Shown here: positions 33,656 to 42,522 of the stretch, piece by piece
Numbering within the stretch: position 1 is the first letter of the stretch
How the letters are laid out: every line of letters begins with the position of its first letter
Source: Bacillota bacterium
GTDB lineage: Bacteria > Bacillota > Clostridia > Christensenellales > SZUA-584
Direction of reading: 5' to 3'
NCBI GenBank assembly: GCA_023410475.1
Contig: JAEYPS010000006.1
Span: 149,073 to 213,072 of the forward strand
DNA length: 64,000 bases
Notes under the pieces: model-generated
What the model was told of the DNA's origin: nothing
What the model saw: only the letters and a program-made list of their open reading frames with translations
Database searches by the model: none
Made by a program: the position numbers and the translations under genes

Positions 33656-34042
33656 CTATCCTAACAGCCCAAGCACCATATTCATGAACGAGGTTATGAT
33701 GGGCAGTGAGAGAACTATTATGAACACCCTGCCCGCAAGCTCCACTTTCGACGCAAGAGAGCTTTCGCCGGTATCCTTGAGCAGCTGCACCGCGAACTCG
33801 CATATATACGCGATGCCTATGATCTTGAGTACGATAGTTATGCTCTGGTACGGTATGTCGTATCTTGACACGATGTCCTTTATGTAATCGACCGCCGTGA
33901 CAAGATAATCGATTATGTATATAAAGATTATGAGGCCGGCTACCATGCTGACCTGCATCCCTATCTCCGGCTGCTTTTGTTTTATAGCGACCACCAGCAC
34001 ACCGGAGAATATGCCGATGAAAGCTATTTTTATTATCTCCAT
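33656..34042 (-). CDS. spoIIIAD: Stage III sporulation protein AD
   Basis: 128-aa membrane protein with four predicted helices. IKIAFIGIFSGVLVVAIKQKQPEIGMQVS and KIIGIAYICEFAVQLLKDTGESSLASKVEL-type segments match SpoIIIAD. It lies 2 bp after spoIIIAC and 4 bp before spoIIIAE. Confidence 0.95.
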   Translation of the reverse strand: MEIIKIAFIGIFSGVLVVAIKQKQPEIGMQVSMVAGLIIFIYIIDYLVTAVDYIKDIVSRYDIPYQSITIVLKIIGIAYICEFAVQLLKDTGESSLASKVELAGRVFIIVLSLPIITSFMNMVLGLLG

Positions 34043-34044
34043 AC

Positions 34045-34242
34045 TCAGTAAAGCCCGAATATGCGCTTAACGCTCTCGAACAGGTTGCTTACAAGGTCGA
34101 CCACCATCAGCAGCACGATGACGAGGCCGGCTATAGTTGTAAGCAGCGCTATGTCGTCCCTGCCCGAGCGCACAAGCAGAGCATGCAGCACGGCAATGAG
34201 TATGCCTATGGCGGCGATCCTGAAGATTATGTCTATATTCAA
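34045..34242 (-). CDS. spoIIIAC: Stage III sporulation protein AC
   Basis: 65-aa protein with two transmembrane helices; the second half LFESVKRIFGLY and the LLTTIAGLVIVLLMVVDLV helix are typical of SpoIIIAC. The start is TTG with GGAGGG 6 nt upstream. Confidence 0.94.
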   Translation of the reverse strand: MNIDIIFRIAAIGILIAVLHALLVRSGRDDIALLTTIAGLVIVLLMVVDLVSNLFESVKRIFGLY

Positions 34243-34255
34243 CGTTATCCCTCCT

Positions 34256-34759
34256 CTATATCATAAGCAGCGCGATAAGCAGTCCTGTCAGCATACCGCT
34301 TGTGTTATAAAGCTTGCATTTCTTTCGTTTTTCCGCTTCAAGAGAGTCCATATAGCCTGATAGGCGTTTAATATACGTGTGCGCCTGCTTTTCGCTTGGG
34401 TTCATGCACAGCGATTCTATAGCGTCTCCCCCCGATGAAACTACGCTTACATCCTCGCGCGAGAGGTACGTCAGTTTAAAGCTTTCGAAATTCTCATCCC
34501 AGATACTTTTGAAACTTGTCCTTGGCGATCTCTTTAGCGTTTTGGAGCATTTGCCAAAGAATAAGCGCACCTGTCCGCTGCCCGATGCCTCAAGCGCCTT
34601 GCAAAGCTCAAGGTTCATGCCCACTATCCTGTCCGAAAGATTGATAAGCGAGCTGTGGTATTCCCTGAAGAAATCAAGACGCTGCGCCGTCTTTTTGGAC
34701 ATAAGCCTTCCTATATATCCGCATATAGCGATAACAAGCAGGCACGCGAGTAGCTTCAT
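34256..34759 (-). CDS. spoIIIAB: Stage III sporulation protein AB
   Basis: 167-aa protein with an N-terminal helix (LLACLLVIAICGYIGRLMSK), a central cytoplasmic region and a C-terminal helix (NTSGMLTGLLIALLMI), resembling type II secretion GspF folds as known for SpoIIIAB. It overlaps spoIIIAA by 4 bp. Confidence 0.92.
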   Translation of the reverse strand: MKLLACLLVIAICGYIGRLMSKKTAQRLDFFREYHSSLINLSDRIVGMNLELCKALEASGSGQVRLFFGKCSKTLKRSPRTSFKSIWDENFESFKLTYLSREDVSVVSSGGDAIESLCMNPSEKQAHTYIKRLSGYMDSLEAEKRKKCKLYNTSGMLTGLLIALLMI

Positions 34760-35742
34760 AACGCCTCCTTTTCGAGCAGCAGAGGCTGCACCAGCAGTTC
34801 TTGTCCCACGGCGTCGTGTATCTGCTCAACCGTTATCCTGCCGAGCTTCGCCGACAGTACCACATACGCGTCAAAAAGCCTTTCATCGTATACCTGTCTG
34901 AAAAATAGCCTGCTTTTCAGTGTCTCAAGGCCGGGCGCGTGCGCGCTCGTTACCATTATCACGCCCGCGTTGGCTACCTCTCTCATCGCCTCAAGGTCCG
35001 CGCTCTTCCCTATCTCGTCGGCGATTATGACGTCGGGAGACAGCGCCCTGAGCGCCATAAACACCCCCTCGTGTTTGCGTACGCCCGATATGACGTCCGT
35101 CTCGGCGCCTACGTCGAAAAGCGGCTCTCCGTAAGCGCTGGCGGCAAGCTCCTGCCGCTCGTCTATCAATGAGACCTTACAGCCCGAAAGGTAAACGCCG
35201 CTGCCCGCGCATCTTGCGATATCGCGTAGCAGCGTTGTTTTTCCGAGTTTGGGTGAAGATATTATCAGAGTATTTATAAGACGCCTGTTCTTTGATATAT
35301 ATGGGAGCAGTTTGACCGATATTCCTGTGGTTTCACGCGGAATGCGAAAGTTAATACCGTTGATGCTCTTGTATGATCGCACAGTTCCGTTAGAGCGGAC
35401 AGCGCTTCCCGCTATGCCGACGCGTATGCCGCTGCTCATCGTAATGAAACCCTGGCTTAGATCGTCCTCGAACGCGTAAGGGGACTTTCCCGTGATCGCG
35501 CTGAATGTCCTTTCGATGTCCTCGGGATTTACCGTGACGCCGAGCAACCCCAGCCGCCCGTCCGCGTCAACGCAATATCCCCTATCACACGTATAGGCCA
35601 TCAACGGTTTTTGGCTTCTCAGCCGTATTTCTTCAACTCTCTCAGATACGTCTGCGTCTATACGCGAAAGCGGCGAATATACGTTCAGCGGAAGGTATTT
35701 TTCTATTGTATGTTTCCAGTCAACTTTTGCTTTAGCGTTCAT
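34756..35742 (-). CDS. spoIIIAA: Stage III sporulation protein AA (ATPase)
   Basis: Secretion-type ATPase thought to energise the SpoIIIA channel. VEEIRLRSQKPLMAYT, ITGKSPYAFEDDLSQGFITM, the Walker A ISSPKLGKTTLLRDIA and Walker B DVIIADEIGKSADLEAM are conserved. The frame is open to 35838, but that would cross the deoC terminator, so I start at ATG 35742 (328 aa), which matches family length. A SigE-like promoter lies immediately upstream. Confidence 0.94.
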   Translation of the reverse strand: MNAKAKVDWKHTIEKYLPLNVYSPLSRIDADVSERVEEIRLRSQKPLMAYTCDRGYCVDADGRLGLLGVTVNPEDIERTFSAITGKSPYAFEDDLSQGFITMSSGIRVGIAGSAVRSNGTVRSYKSINGINFRIPRETTGISVKLLPYISKNRRLINTLIISSPKLGKTTLLRDIARCAGSGVYLSGCKVSLIDERQELAASAYGEPLFDVGAETDVISGVRKHEGVFMALRALSPDVIIADEIGKSADLEAMREVANAGVIMVTSAHAPGLETLKSRLFFRQVYDERLFDAYVVLSAKLGRITVEQIHDAVGQELLVQPLLLEKEAL

Positions 35743-35747
35743 GGTTA

Positions 35748-35774
35748 AAATATATGAATGCAGTAACACGTTTA
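35748..35774 (-). promoter_or_regulatory. Possible SigE promoter of spoIIIA operon
   Basis: On the minus strand an ATA core is followed 16 bp later by CATATATT, resembling the SigE pattern ATA-N16-18-CATANNNT. It is only about 6 bp from the start codon, which would make the message leaderless. Confidence 0.35.
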
Positions 35775-35793
35775 TAACGCAGCAGCCCCAAAT

Positions 35794-35827
35794 AAAAAAG
35801 GCTTTCCGGAAGAAATCCGGGAGCCTT
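35794..35827 (-). terminator. Terminator of deoC
   Basis: AAGGCT-(CC)-CCGGA stem pairs with TCCGG-G-AGCCTT around AGAAA; in minus-strand RNA it is followed by six U residues. It separates deoC from spoIIIAA. Confidence 0.88.
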
Positions 35828-35854
35828 GTAGAAATCATCTGAATATTTATAGAC

Positions 35855-36526
35855 TTAAAAATTTGTGACTATTTTTACACCCGCGCTTGTTCCCAGCCTT
35901 GTAGCGCCGGCGTTCAGCATAGCGACCGCTGATTCTATATCCCTTATTCCGCCCGACGCCTTTACTCCCATCACCGGGCCTACGGCTTCGCGCATCAGCT
36001 TTACGTCCCCCGTCGTCGCGCCTCCCGTGGAGAATCCGGTTGAGGTCTTAACGAAGTCCGCCCCCGCCGCCTTTGCGGCTTTGCATGCCTTGACTTTTTC
36101 TTCATCGGTAAGCAAGCATGTTTCGATTATCACCTTTATATGCGCTCTTCCCCGCGCCGCGGCTACTACCGCGCTTATATCGTTTTGAACGAGCACCCAG
36201 TCCCCTGACTTTGCTGCGCCTATGTTCATAACCATGTCGACTTCCGCAGCTCCCTGATCTATGACCGTCTCCGTCTCGAACGCCTTGACCACGGCAGGAG
36301 TAGCTCCCAGCGGAAAGCCTATCACCGCGCAGGCTGCCACGCCGCTCCCCGCAAGGCTGTCGGATACATATTTTATAAAGCTTGGGTTTACGCAAACGCT
36401 GGCAAAACCGTATTGCTTGGCTTCTTCGCAAAGGGCGCCGACCTGGGCAAGCGTTGCTTCCGGCTTTAGTATCGTATGATCGATATATTTTGCAAGAGAC
36501 ATAGGGTCCGATGTGTCAAAAGTCAT
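35855..36526 (-). CDS. deoC: Deoxyribose-phosphate aldolase
   Basis: Cleaves 2-deoxyribose-5-phosphate to acetaldehyde and glyceraldehyde-3-phosphate. AKYIDHTILKPEATLAQV, VIGFPLGATP, VDMVMNIGAAKSGDW, KVIIETCLLTDEEK and DFVKTSTGFSTGGAT carry the conserved residues including the Schiff-base Lys of VKTSTGF. AAGGAG 7 nt upstream fixes the start at 36526 (223 aa). It is a single-gene transcript, with its own promoter and terminator. Confidence 0.96.
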   Translation of the reverse strand: MTFDTSDPMSLAKYIDHTILKPEATLAQVGALCEEAKQYGFASVCVNPSFIKYVSDSLAGSGVAACAVIGFPLGATPAVVKAFETETVIDQGAAEVDMVMNIGAAKSGDWVLVQNDISAVVAAARGRAHIKVIIETCLLTDEEKVKACKAAKAAGADFVKTSTGFSTGGATTGDVKLMREAVGPVMGVKASGGIRDIESAVAMLNAGATRLGTSAGVKIVTNF

Positions 36527-36608
36527 ATAAGAACTCCTTAAAAAGATAAGATTATGCATATGCTCGGGCTTATCAGTTTATATGATAATCTATTGATTCC
36601 CGTATTCA

Positions 36609-36637
36609 AAAATAAACTATAGACAGTCATTTGTCAA
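36609..36637 (-). promoter_or_regulatory. deoC promoter, TTGACA-17-TATTTT
   Basis: Consensus -35 at 36632-36637 and -10 at 36609-36614 on the minus strand, 17-bp spacer, leaving a leader of about 75 nt. Confidence 0.7.
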
Positions 36638-36696
36638 ACAGGAGCTGTATCTGTTACACGCTAAAAAGCCGTGAGTTTTTTATGTACGCTGTATAT

Positions 36697-36730
36697 AAAA
36701 AACAGCATATGCGATTTCGCGCATACGCTG
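36697..36730 (-). terminator. Terminator of leuACD
   Basis: CAGCGTATGCG pairs with CGCATATGCTG (one G-U) and is followed by six U residues in minus-strand RNA; it lies 16 bp after the leuD stop. Confidence 0.9.
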
Positions 36731-36745
36731 CTTAATATTGTCCGC

Positions 36746-37222
36746 TCAGTTTTCTGAGATATAGCCTATAAGCCCGTTCGCGTCGATTATTTTGCGCATG
36801 AACGGCGGAAACGGCTCTGCCTGAAACGACTTGCCTTTTGTGATGTTTTTTATAACGCCGCTTTCGAGATCCACTTCGAGCTCGTCGCCGCTGTCAGTAT
36901 TCTTAACCGCATCTTCGCATTCGAGTATCGGTAACCCGATATTTATGGAGTTCCTGAAGAAGATGCGCGCGAATGTGTTAGCGATAACGCAGTACACGCC
37001 CGATTCCTTTATTGCTATCGGGGCGTGCTCCCTCGATGAGCCGCAGCCGAAGTTGTTTTCGGCTACAATGATATCGCCCGTTTTCACTGTTCTCACAAAG
37101 TCCTTATCAATATCCTCCATACAGTGCGACGCCAGCTCTTTTGGGTCGGAGGTATTAAGGTATCTCGCGGGGATTATTACGTCGGTATCTACATTGTTTG
37201 CGTATTTATATACTTTAGCCAT
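36746..37222 (-). CDS. leuD: 3-isopropylmalate dehydratase small subunit
   Basis: Swivel-domain subunit of isopropylmalate isomerase. The short form of 158 aa, with VDTDVIIPARYLNTSDPKEL and FGCGSSREHAPIAIKESG, pairs with the 418-aa LeuC of the archaeal/Clostridia type. Last gene of leuA-leuC-leuD, 15 bp after leuC. Confidence 0.95.
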   Translation of the reverse strand: MAKVYKYANNVDTDVIIPARYLNTSDPKELASHCMEDIDKDFVRTVKTGDIIVAENNFGCGSSREHAPIAIKESGVYCVIANTFARIFFRNSINIGLPILECEDAVKNTDSGDELEVDLESGVIKNITKGKSFQAEPFPPFMRKIIDANGLIGYISEN

Positions 37223-37237
37223 ATCAGAAGCCTTCCT

Positions 37238-38494
37238 TTATACGTTTTCGGGGTTCTCTATCCTGCCGGTTAGCGCGGAGGCCGCGGCTACCGCCGGGCT
37301 CGCCAGATACACCTCAGACTTTACATGGCCCATTCTGCCGACAAAGTTCCTGTTTGTCGTGGAGACCGCCCTCTCGCCTTGCGCGAGTATGCCCATATGC
37401 CCCCCAAGGCATGGCCCGCATGTAGGAGTCGAGAACACTGCTCCCGCCTTAACGAAATCAGCGATAAGCCCTTCTTCGAGAGCCTGCAGGTAAATCTTTT
37501 GTGTGCCCGGAAGTATTATCACGCGTACTCCTTTTTTGACTTGTTTACCGCGCATTATATCCGCAGCTATCCTAAGGTCGGTTATGCGTCCGTTGGTGCA
37601 CGATCCTATAACGACCTGGTCTATCTCGATGTCGCCCACCTCGTCGATGGTCTTCGTGTTTTCGGGAAGATGCGGGAACGAGACCGTCGGGCGCAGTTTT
37701 GAGAGATCTATGTTTATCACCTCGTCGTATTCCGCGTCGGTGTCCGCTTCGAACACTTTATAAGGCTTTGACGAGTGCTCTTTTACATATTCAAGCGTCT
37801 GCTCATCCACCGGGAATATGCCGTTCTTCGCGCCAGCCTCTATCGCCATGTTGCAGACGGTGAATCTGTCGTCCATCGAAAGCTCAGATACGGCTCCCGT
37901 AAACTCCATCGATTTGTAAAGAGCTCCGTCGACGCCAATAAGCCCTATTATGTGCAGTATAAGGTCTTTTCCCGAAACCCATTTGCCGGGCTTTCCGGAA
38001 AGGACGAACTTGATGGCGGTGGGCACCTTGAACCAGCACTTTCCTGTCGCCATAACGGCGGCAAGGTCGGTGCTGCCAACTCCTGTCGAGAACGCACCGA
38101 GCGCTCCGTACGTGCATGTATGCGAATCCGCCCCTATTATGGCGTCTCCCGGCACGGCGAGCCCTTTTTCGGGTATCAGGCAGTGCTCTATTCCCATCTC
38201 GCCCACCTCAAAGTAGTTCGTAAGCTCATGCTTTTTCGCGAACTCTCTTATTGCTTTGCACTGCTCAGCGGCTTTTATATCCTTGTTGGGCGTGAAATGG
38301 TCTGGTATTATAGCTACCTTGTCTTTATCGTACACCGTTGTCCTGCCCGTTTTCTCAAACTCCTTGACGGCAACGGGGGCGGTTATATCGTTGCCGAAAG
38401 CAAGGTCTATATCCGCCTCTATAAACTGGCCGGCGTGCACCTCGCTTAGGCCCGCCTTCCACGCCAGTATTTTTTGTGTCATTGTCATGCCCAT
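37238..38494 (-). CDS. leuC: 3-isopropylmalate dehydratase large subunit
   Basis: Aconitase-family catalytic subunit isomerising 2- to 3-isopropylmalate. Fe-S cysteines lie in VIGSCTNGRITDLR and in TPTCGPCLGGHMG; DSHTCTYGALGAFSTGVGSTD is an active-site loop. The 418-aa length is the LeuC2/HacA type. GGAGGG 6 nt upstream sets the start at 38494, overlapping nothing and 3 bp after leuA. Confidence 0.96.
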   Translation of the reverse strand: MGMTMTQKILAWKAGLSEVHAGQFIEADIDLAFGNDITAPVAVKEFEKTGRTTVYDKDKVAIIPDHFTPNKDIKAAEQCKAIREFAKKHELTNYFEVGEMGIEHCLIPEKGLAVPGDAIIGADSHTCTYGALGAFSTGVGSTDLAAVMATGKCWFKVPTAIKFVLSGKPGKWVSGKDLILHIIGLIGVDGALYKSMEFTGAVSELSMDDRFTVCNMAIEAGAKNGIFPVDEQTLEYVKEHSSKPYKVFEADTDAEYDEVINIDLSKLRPTVSFPHLPENTKTIDEVGDIEIDQVVIGSCTNGRITDLRIAADIMRGKQVKKGVRVIILPGTQKIYLQALEEGLIADFVKAGAVFSTPTCGPCLGGHMGILAQGERAVSTTNRNFVGRMGHVKSEVYLASPAVAAASALTGRIENPENV

Positions 38495-38496
38495 AG

Positions 38497-40014
38497 TCAG
38501 CCCTCCATCTTTATCTCGTAGCAATATCTGTTAATAGCGTCTACATACGCCTTTACGCTCGCCTCCACTATATCGGTGCTCAGCCCGCGGCCTCTTACTT
38601 TCCTGCCGTCCTTGTCGAGCTTTACTACGACTTCGCCCTGCGCGTCCTTGCCGCCCGTCACCGAGCGCACTATATAATCCTCAAGCACAAAACTCATGCC
38701 CGTGCAGCGCTCTATGGCGTTGAACGCAGCGTCCACAGGCCCGTCGCCCGTAGCCGCTTCCTCCAGAGCATCACCGTTTCGCGTCAGCTTAACAACCGAT
38801 GTCGACGTCATCTTGTTGCCGCTGTTAATAACGAACGTGTCAAACTCGAACTCGTTGGGCACGTTCAGTGCGTCAAACTCCACCAGCGCCCGAAGATCCA
38901 TGTCGGAGACGTCCTTTTTCCTGTCGGCGAGCTCCTTGAACTTCTCAAAATAGTACTCGATCTTAGAATCGTCAAGCGTAAAGCCCAGTGATTTGAGTCT
39001 GTCCTCAAACGCGTGTTTTCCTGAATGCTTTCCCAAAACTATCGTGTTTTCGGAAAGGCCTATAGACTCAGGTGTCATTATCTCATACGTTTTCTTGTTT
39101 GCCAATACCCCGTGCTGATGTATACCCGCCTCGTGCGCAAACGCGTTCGCCCCAACGACCGCCTTGTTGGGCTGCACAGACACTCCCGTTATTGAGGATA
39201 CGAGCCGCGAAGCGTTGTATATCTGCCGTGTATCTATATTCGTTGTATAGTCGTAAAGGTCTCGCCTTGTGGCTATAGCCATGACGACTTCCTCGAGCGC
39301 CGCGTTGCCAGCGCGCTCTCCAATACCGTTTATAGTGCATTCCGCCTGAGTCACGCCCGCGCGGATGGCCGCAAGCGTGTTCGCTGCTGCGAGCCCTAAG
39401 TCGTTGTGGCAGTGTACGGAAAGATCGATGTTTTCGATGCCTCTTACGTTGTTCTTTATTCCCGTTATCAGCTCATAGAACTCCTCAGGCGCGGAGTAAC
39501 CTACGGTGTCGGGAACGTTTATACAGGTAGCGCCGGCTTTTATTACGCCCTCAAATACCCTGTACAGGAAGTCAGGCTCGCTCCTTGATGCATCCTCCGC
39601 CGAAAACTCCACCTCGGGGCAGAGCGATCTTGCGTATTTAACCATCTCGATCGCCTGCGCGAGCACGTCATCAGGGTTCATTTTGAGTTTATACTGCATG
39701 TGTATGGGCGATGTCGCGATAAACGTATGGATCCGCGGGCGCGCGGCGTTTTTGATAGCCTCCCATGAGCGGTCGATGTCTTTTTTAAGCGCTCTAGACA
39801 GACTCGCTACGCACACGTCCTTAACTGTTTCCGCGATAGTTTTTACTGATATAAAGTCGCCCGGCGACGCTATCGCAAAACCGGCCTCTATTACATCAAC
39901 CTTAAGTTTTTCTAGCTGATGCGCAACCTCAATCTTTTCCTGCAGGTTCATACTGCAGCCAGGCGATTGCTCGCCGTCCCGAAGCGTTGTGTCAAAAATC
40001 TTGATCGTTTTCAT
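38497..40014 (-). CDS. leuA: 2-isopropylmalate synthase
   Basis: First committed enzyme of leucine synthesis, condensing acetyl-CoA with 2-oxoisovalerate. IKIFDTTLRDGEQSPGCSMN, LSVHCHNDLGLAAANTLAAI and GIGERAGNAALEEVVMA are LeuA catalytic motifs. A LeuA dimer/regulatory domain follows (505 aa), ending in the allosteric region GRGLSTDIVEASVKAYVDAIN. AAAGGAG 8 nt upstream sets the start; the longer open frame runs back into the T-box leader. Controlled by a leucyl T-box. Confidence 0.97.
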   Translation of the reverse strand: MKTIKIFDTTLRDGEQSPGCSMNLQEKIEVAHQLEKLKVDVIEAGFAIASPGDFISVKTIAETVKDVCVASLSRALKKDIDRSWEAIKNAARPRIHTFIATSPIHMQYKLKMNPDDVLAQAIEMVKYARSLCPEVEFSAEDASRSEPDFLYRVFEGVIKAGATCINVPDTVGYSAPEEFYELITGIKNNVRGIENIDLSVHCHNDLGLAAANTLAAIRAGVTQAECTINGIGERAGNAALEEVVMAIATRRDLYDYTTNIDTRQIYNASRLVSSITGVSVQPNKAVVGANAFAHEAGIHQHGVLANKKTYEIMTPESIGLSENTIVLGKHSGKHAFEDRLKSLGFTLDDSKIEYYFEKFKELADRKKDVSDMDLRALVEFDALNVPNEFEFDTFVINSGNKMTSTSVVKLTRNGDALEEAATGDGPVDAAFNAIERCTGMSFVLEDYIVRSVTGGKDAQGEVVVKLDKDGRKVRGRGLSTDIVEASVKAYVDAINRYCYEIKMEG

Positions 40015-40059
40015 GGCTTTTACTCCTTTCAATTCTTTTGGCTGCCGGGTAACTTTTGT

Positions 40060-40326
40060 TTTACGGAAAACAAAAAAGCCCTTCGTCTGTACAGAGACGA
40101 AAGACCCGCGGTACCACTCTGCTTGCGGTAAATAAAACCGCCAGCTCTCAGGGCACACCATGATGCCCGTACCCGTATAACGTTGAGTCACGACGTCTGC
40201 GCTTAATCAATTCAGCACAGAGGCTTCGGAGCGAGCTTCACCGTGTCTTGATTTCCGCCTTTCACCAAAACGGCGGCTCTCTTGGAATCAAGCTTTCGGC
40301 TACTGTTCCCCATCACAGCCTTTATT
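40060..40326 (-). promoter_or_regulatory. T-box riboswitch (leucine type) upstream of leuA
   Basis: The minus-strand RNA shows stem I with GGGAACAGTA (40301-40310), the T-box core AGAGTGGTACCGCGGGTC (40101-40120 region) and a terminator stem TTCGTCT/AGACGAA followed by GGGC and six U residues. Two overlapping CUC leucine codons (40233-40235 and 40229-40231) lie in the expected specifier region just before CGAAG. Uncharged tRNA-Leu would permit readthrough into leuACD. Confidence 0.93.
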
Positions 40327-40333
40327 GCCAGTA

Positions 40334-40363
40334 ATTATAAGCTGTGGACATACTCTTTGTCAA
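40334..40363 (-). promoter_or_regulatory. leuA T-box promoter, TTGACA-18-TATAAT
   Basis: Perfect -35 (40358-40363) and perfect -10 (40334-40339) on the minus strand with an 18-bp spacer; the start point is near 40326, at the beginning of the T-box leader. Confidence 0.9.
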
Positions 40364-40381
40364 CATATATTTTAAAAAATA

Positions 40382-40411
40382 AGGGCCATACGGAAAATAC
40401 CGCACGGCCCT
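40382..40411 (-). terminator. Terminator of hppA
   Basis: AGGGCC and GGCCCT arms enclose a second short stem; in minus-strand RNA it is followed by UUAUUUUUU. Located 18 bp after the hppA stop. Confidence 0.8.
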
Positions 40412-40428
40412 GTGATCAAGCTTTTTCC

Positions 40429-42522
40429 TTATTTAAACAAATCAATAAACGAGCCGTTCATGAAGAGGCCGGCAAAGACTATCGATACCATCGACAGCAG
40501 CTTTATGAGTATGTTAATCGACGGGCCGGACGTATCTTTGAATGGGTCGCCCACGGTGTCGCCGACGACAGCGGCCTTATGAGCGTCGCTGCCCTTGCCG
40601 CCGTTGTTGCCCGCTTCGATATACTTCTTTGCGTTGTCCCAGGCGCCGCCCGAGTTAGACATCATAATTGCGAGTATAAAGCCTGTTACCACTGCTCCTC
40701 CAAGCATTGAAGCGACGGCATATGGCCCGAGCAGCAAGCCGACCGCTATAGGCGAAACGATACCGACAAGCGCCGGTAGTATCATTTCCTTCTGAGCGCT
40801 GCGGGTGCAGATATCGACGCAGCGTGCGTAATCCGGCTCGGCCTTGCCTTCCATAAGCCCCGTGATCTCACGGAACTGGCGGCGAACCTCCACAACTATG
40901 CCCTGCGCGGCTCGCCCGACGGCGTTCATCGTCAGAGACGAGAACAGGAACGGCAGCATGCCGCCTATAAACAATCCAATAAGCGTTGCGGGCTCGAGAA
41001 GGTTAAGAGATGTCAAGTCCGCCTCGTTCATATACGAAACGAGCAGCGCCAGCGCGGTCAGCGCAGCGGAGCCTATCGCGAATCCTTTGCCTGTTGCGGC
41101 AGTAGTGTTTCCGAGAGAGTCAAGAGCGTCTGTACGCTTGCGCACCTCGGGGCCCATACCGCTCATCTCGGCTATTCCGCCCGCGTTATCGGCAACAGGA
41201 CCGTATGCGTCCGTCGCCAGCGTAATCCCGAGAGTTGAGAGCATACCTACAGCCGAGAGGCCGATGCCGTAAAGTCCCATTTGGAAGCTGTTTGCTCCGC
41301 CCGACGCAAAGAACGACACAAGCACGGATACGCCGACAATCAGTATAGGCAGGAACGTTGAGCGCATGCCGAGTGACAGTCCGCTTATGATGACCGTCGC
41401 GGGGCCGGTCGCCGACGAATCGGACACCTTACGCGTAGGTTTATGAGAATCGGATGTAAAGTACTCTGTAACCTTGCCGATAAGTATGCCCGCTACAAGG
41501 CCTGATATTATAGCGAAGAAAACGCCTAGATATTCGCTTCCGAGCACGAAGTAAACGAGCAGGAAAGCTACAACAGCAATAAGCACGGAGCTTATGTTGA
41601 CACCCCGGCTGAGTGCTCTGAGAAGCACTTTTTGCTCTGCCTTTTCGCCTGAGCGCACAAAGAACGTTCCCAGGATAGAGGCCAGTATTCCTATCGCTGC
41701 CATGACCATCGGGATCATGACGCCTCCGGCCAGTCCGGCAGCTACTGCCAGTGAAGCCGTAGAAACGATCGAGCCTACATAAGATTCATAAAGGTCGGCG
41801 CCCATACCGGCTACGTCTCCGACGTTATCGCCAACGTTGTCGGCTATAACGGCAGGGTTGCGCGGATCGTCTTCGGGAATGCCGGCTTCTACTTTGCCTA
41901 CGAGGTCGGCGCCGACGTCAGCTGCCTTCGTGAATATGCCGCCGCCCACGCGCGCGAACAGCGCCATAGCGGATGCGCCCATTCCGAACGTCAGCATGGC
42001 CGATGTGATCTGCTGCAGGTTCAACATATACTGCGCACTGTTGGGATCTGATATCGGGTAAAAAATCTGTAAAAAATAATACCAAATCGAAAGGTCGAGC
42101 AATCCAAGCCCGACGACCGTAAAGCCCATAACGCCGCCCGACGAAAACGCGACACGCAGGCCTTTGTTAAGGCTCTCACTCGCCGCTTGAGCCGTTCGGG
42201 CGTTCGCCGAGGTAGCGATGCTCATTCCGATATAGCCCGACAGTCCGGAAAAGAATCCGCCGGTAATGAACGCGAAAGGAACGAATCCGTTGACCAGATT
42301 AAAAAACGAAAGCACCAGCAGCAGCACGAACATCCCCGCAAAGAATATTCCTACTCCCGTATACTGGCGCTTTAAGTATGCCTTGGCTCCCTTTTTTATC
42401 GCCGACGAGATTTTGGTCATCAGCTCGGTTCCGGTAGAAAAACCTTTAATCTTGCGTGCGAGGAACCCGGCGAAGAGCAACGAGACTACCGCTCCTATTG
42501 GAGCGAGTATCATAAGTTCCAT
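40429..42522 (-). CDS. hppA: Membrane-bound ion-translocating pyrophosphatase, potassium-dependent type
   Basis: Integral membrane enzyme of about 16 helices that couples PPi hydrolysis to H+ or Na+ export. Substrate-site motifs are GGGIFTKAADVGADLVGKVE, EDDPRNPAVIADNVGDNVGD and the later DNAGGIAEM and VGDTVGDPFKDTSGPS. The segment GNTTAATGKG has Ala where potassium-independent enzymes carry Lys, which indicates the K+-dependent class. Whether it pumps H+ or Na+ cannot be decided by eye. 697 aa, monocistronic, with a promoter at 42648-42676 and its own terminator. Confidence 0.96.
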   Translation of the reverse strand: MELMILAPIGAVVSLLFAGFLARKIKGFSTGTELMTKISSAIKKGAKAYLKRQYTGVGIFFAGMFVLLLVLSFFNLVNGFVPFAFITGGFFSGLSGYIGMSIATSANARTAQAASESLNKGLRVAFSSGGVMGFTVVGLGLLDLSIWYYFLQIFYPISDPNSAQYMLNLQQITSAMLTFGMGASAMALFARVGGGIFTKAADVGADLVGKVEAGIPEDDPRNPAVIADNVGDNVGDVAGMGADLYESYVGSIVSTASLAVAAGLAGGVMIPMVMAAIGILASILGTFFVRSGEKAEQKVLLRALSRGVNISSVLIAVVAFLLVYFVLGSEYLGVFFAIISGLVAGILIGKVTEYFTSDSHKPTRKVSDSSATGPATVIISGLSLGMRSTFLPILIVGVSVLVSFFASGGANSFQMGLYGIGLSAVGMLSTLGITLATDAYGPVADNAGGIAEMSGMGPEVRKRTDALDSLGNTTAATGKGFAIGSAALTALALLVSYMNEADLTSLNLLEPATLIGLFIGGMLPFLFSSLTMNAVGRAAQGIVVEVRRQFREITGLMEGKAEPDYARCVDICTRSAQKEMILPALVGIVSPIAVGLLLGPYAVASMLGGAVVTGFILAIMMSNSGGAWDNAKKYIEAGNNGGKGSDAHKAAVVGDTVGDPFKDTSGPSINILIKLLSMVSIVFAGLFMNGSFIDLFK

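Noticed and set aside
35743..35838. N-terminal extension of spoIIIAA by 32 codons
   Set aside because: It would be encoded by the deoC terminator hairpin and has no homology to SpoIIIAA.
40015..40191. N-terminal extension of leuA by 59 codons
   Set aside because: The extension lies within the T-box terminator and antiterminator; the ATG at 40014 has a good Shine-Dalgarno.
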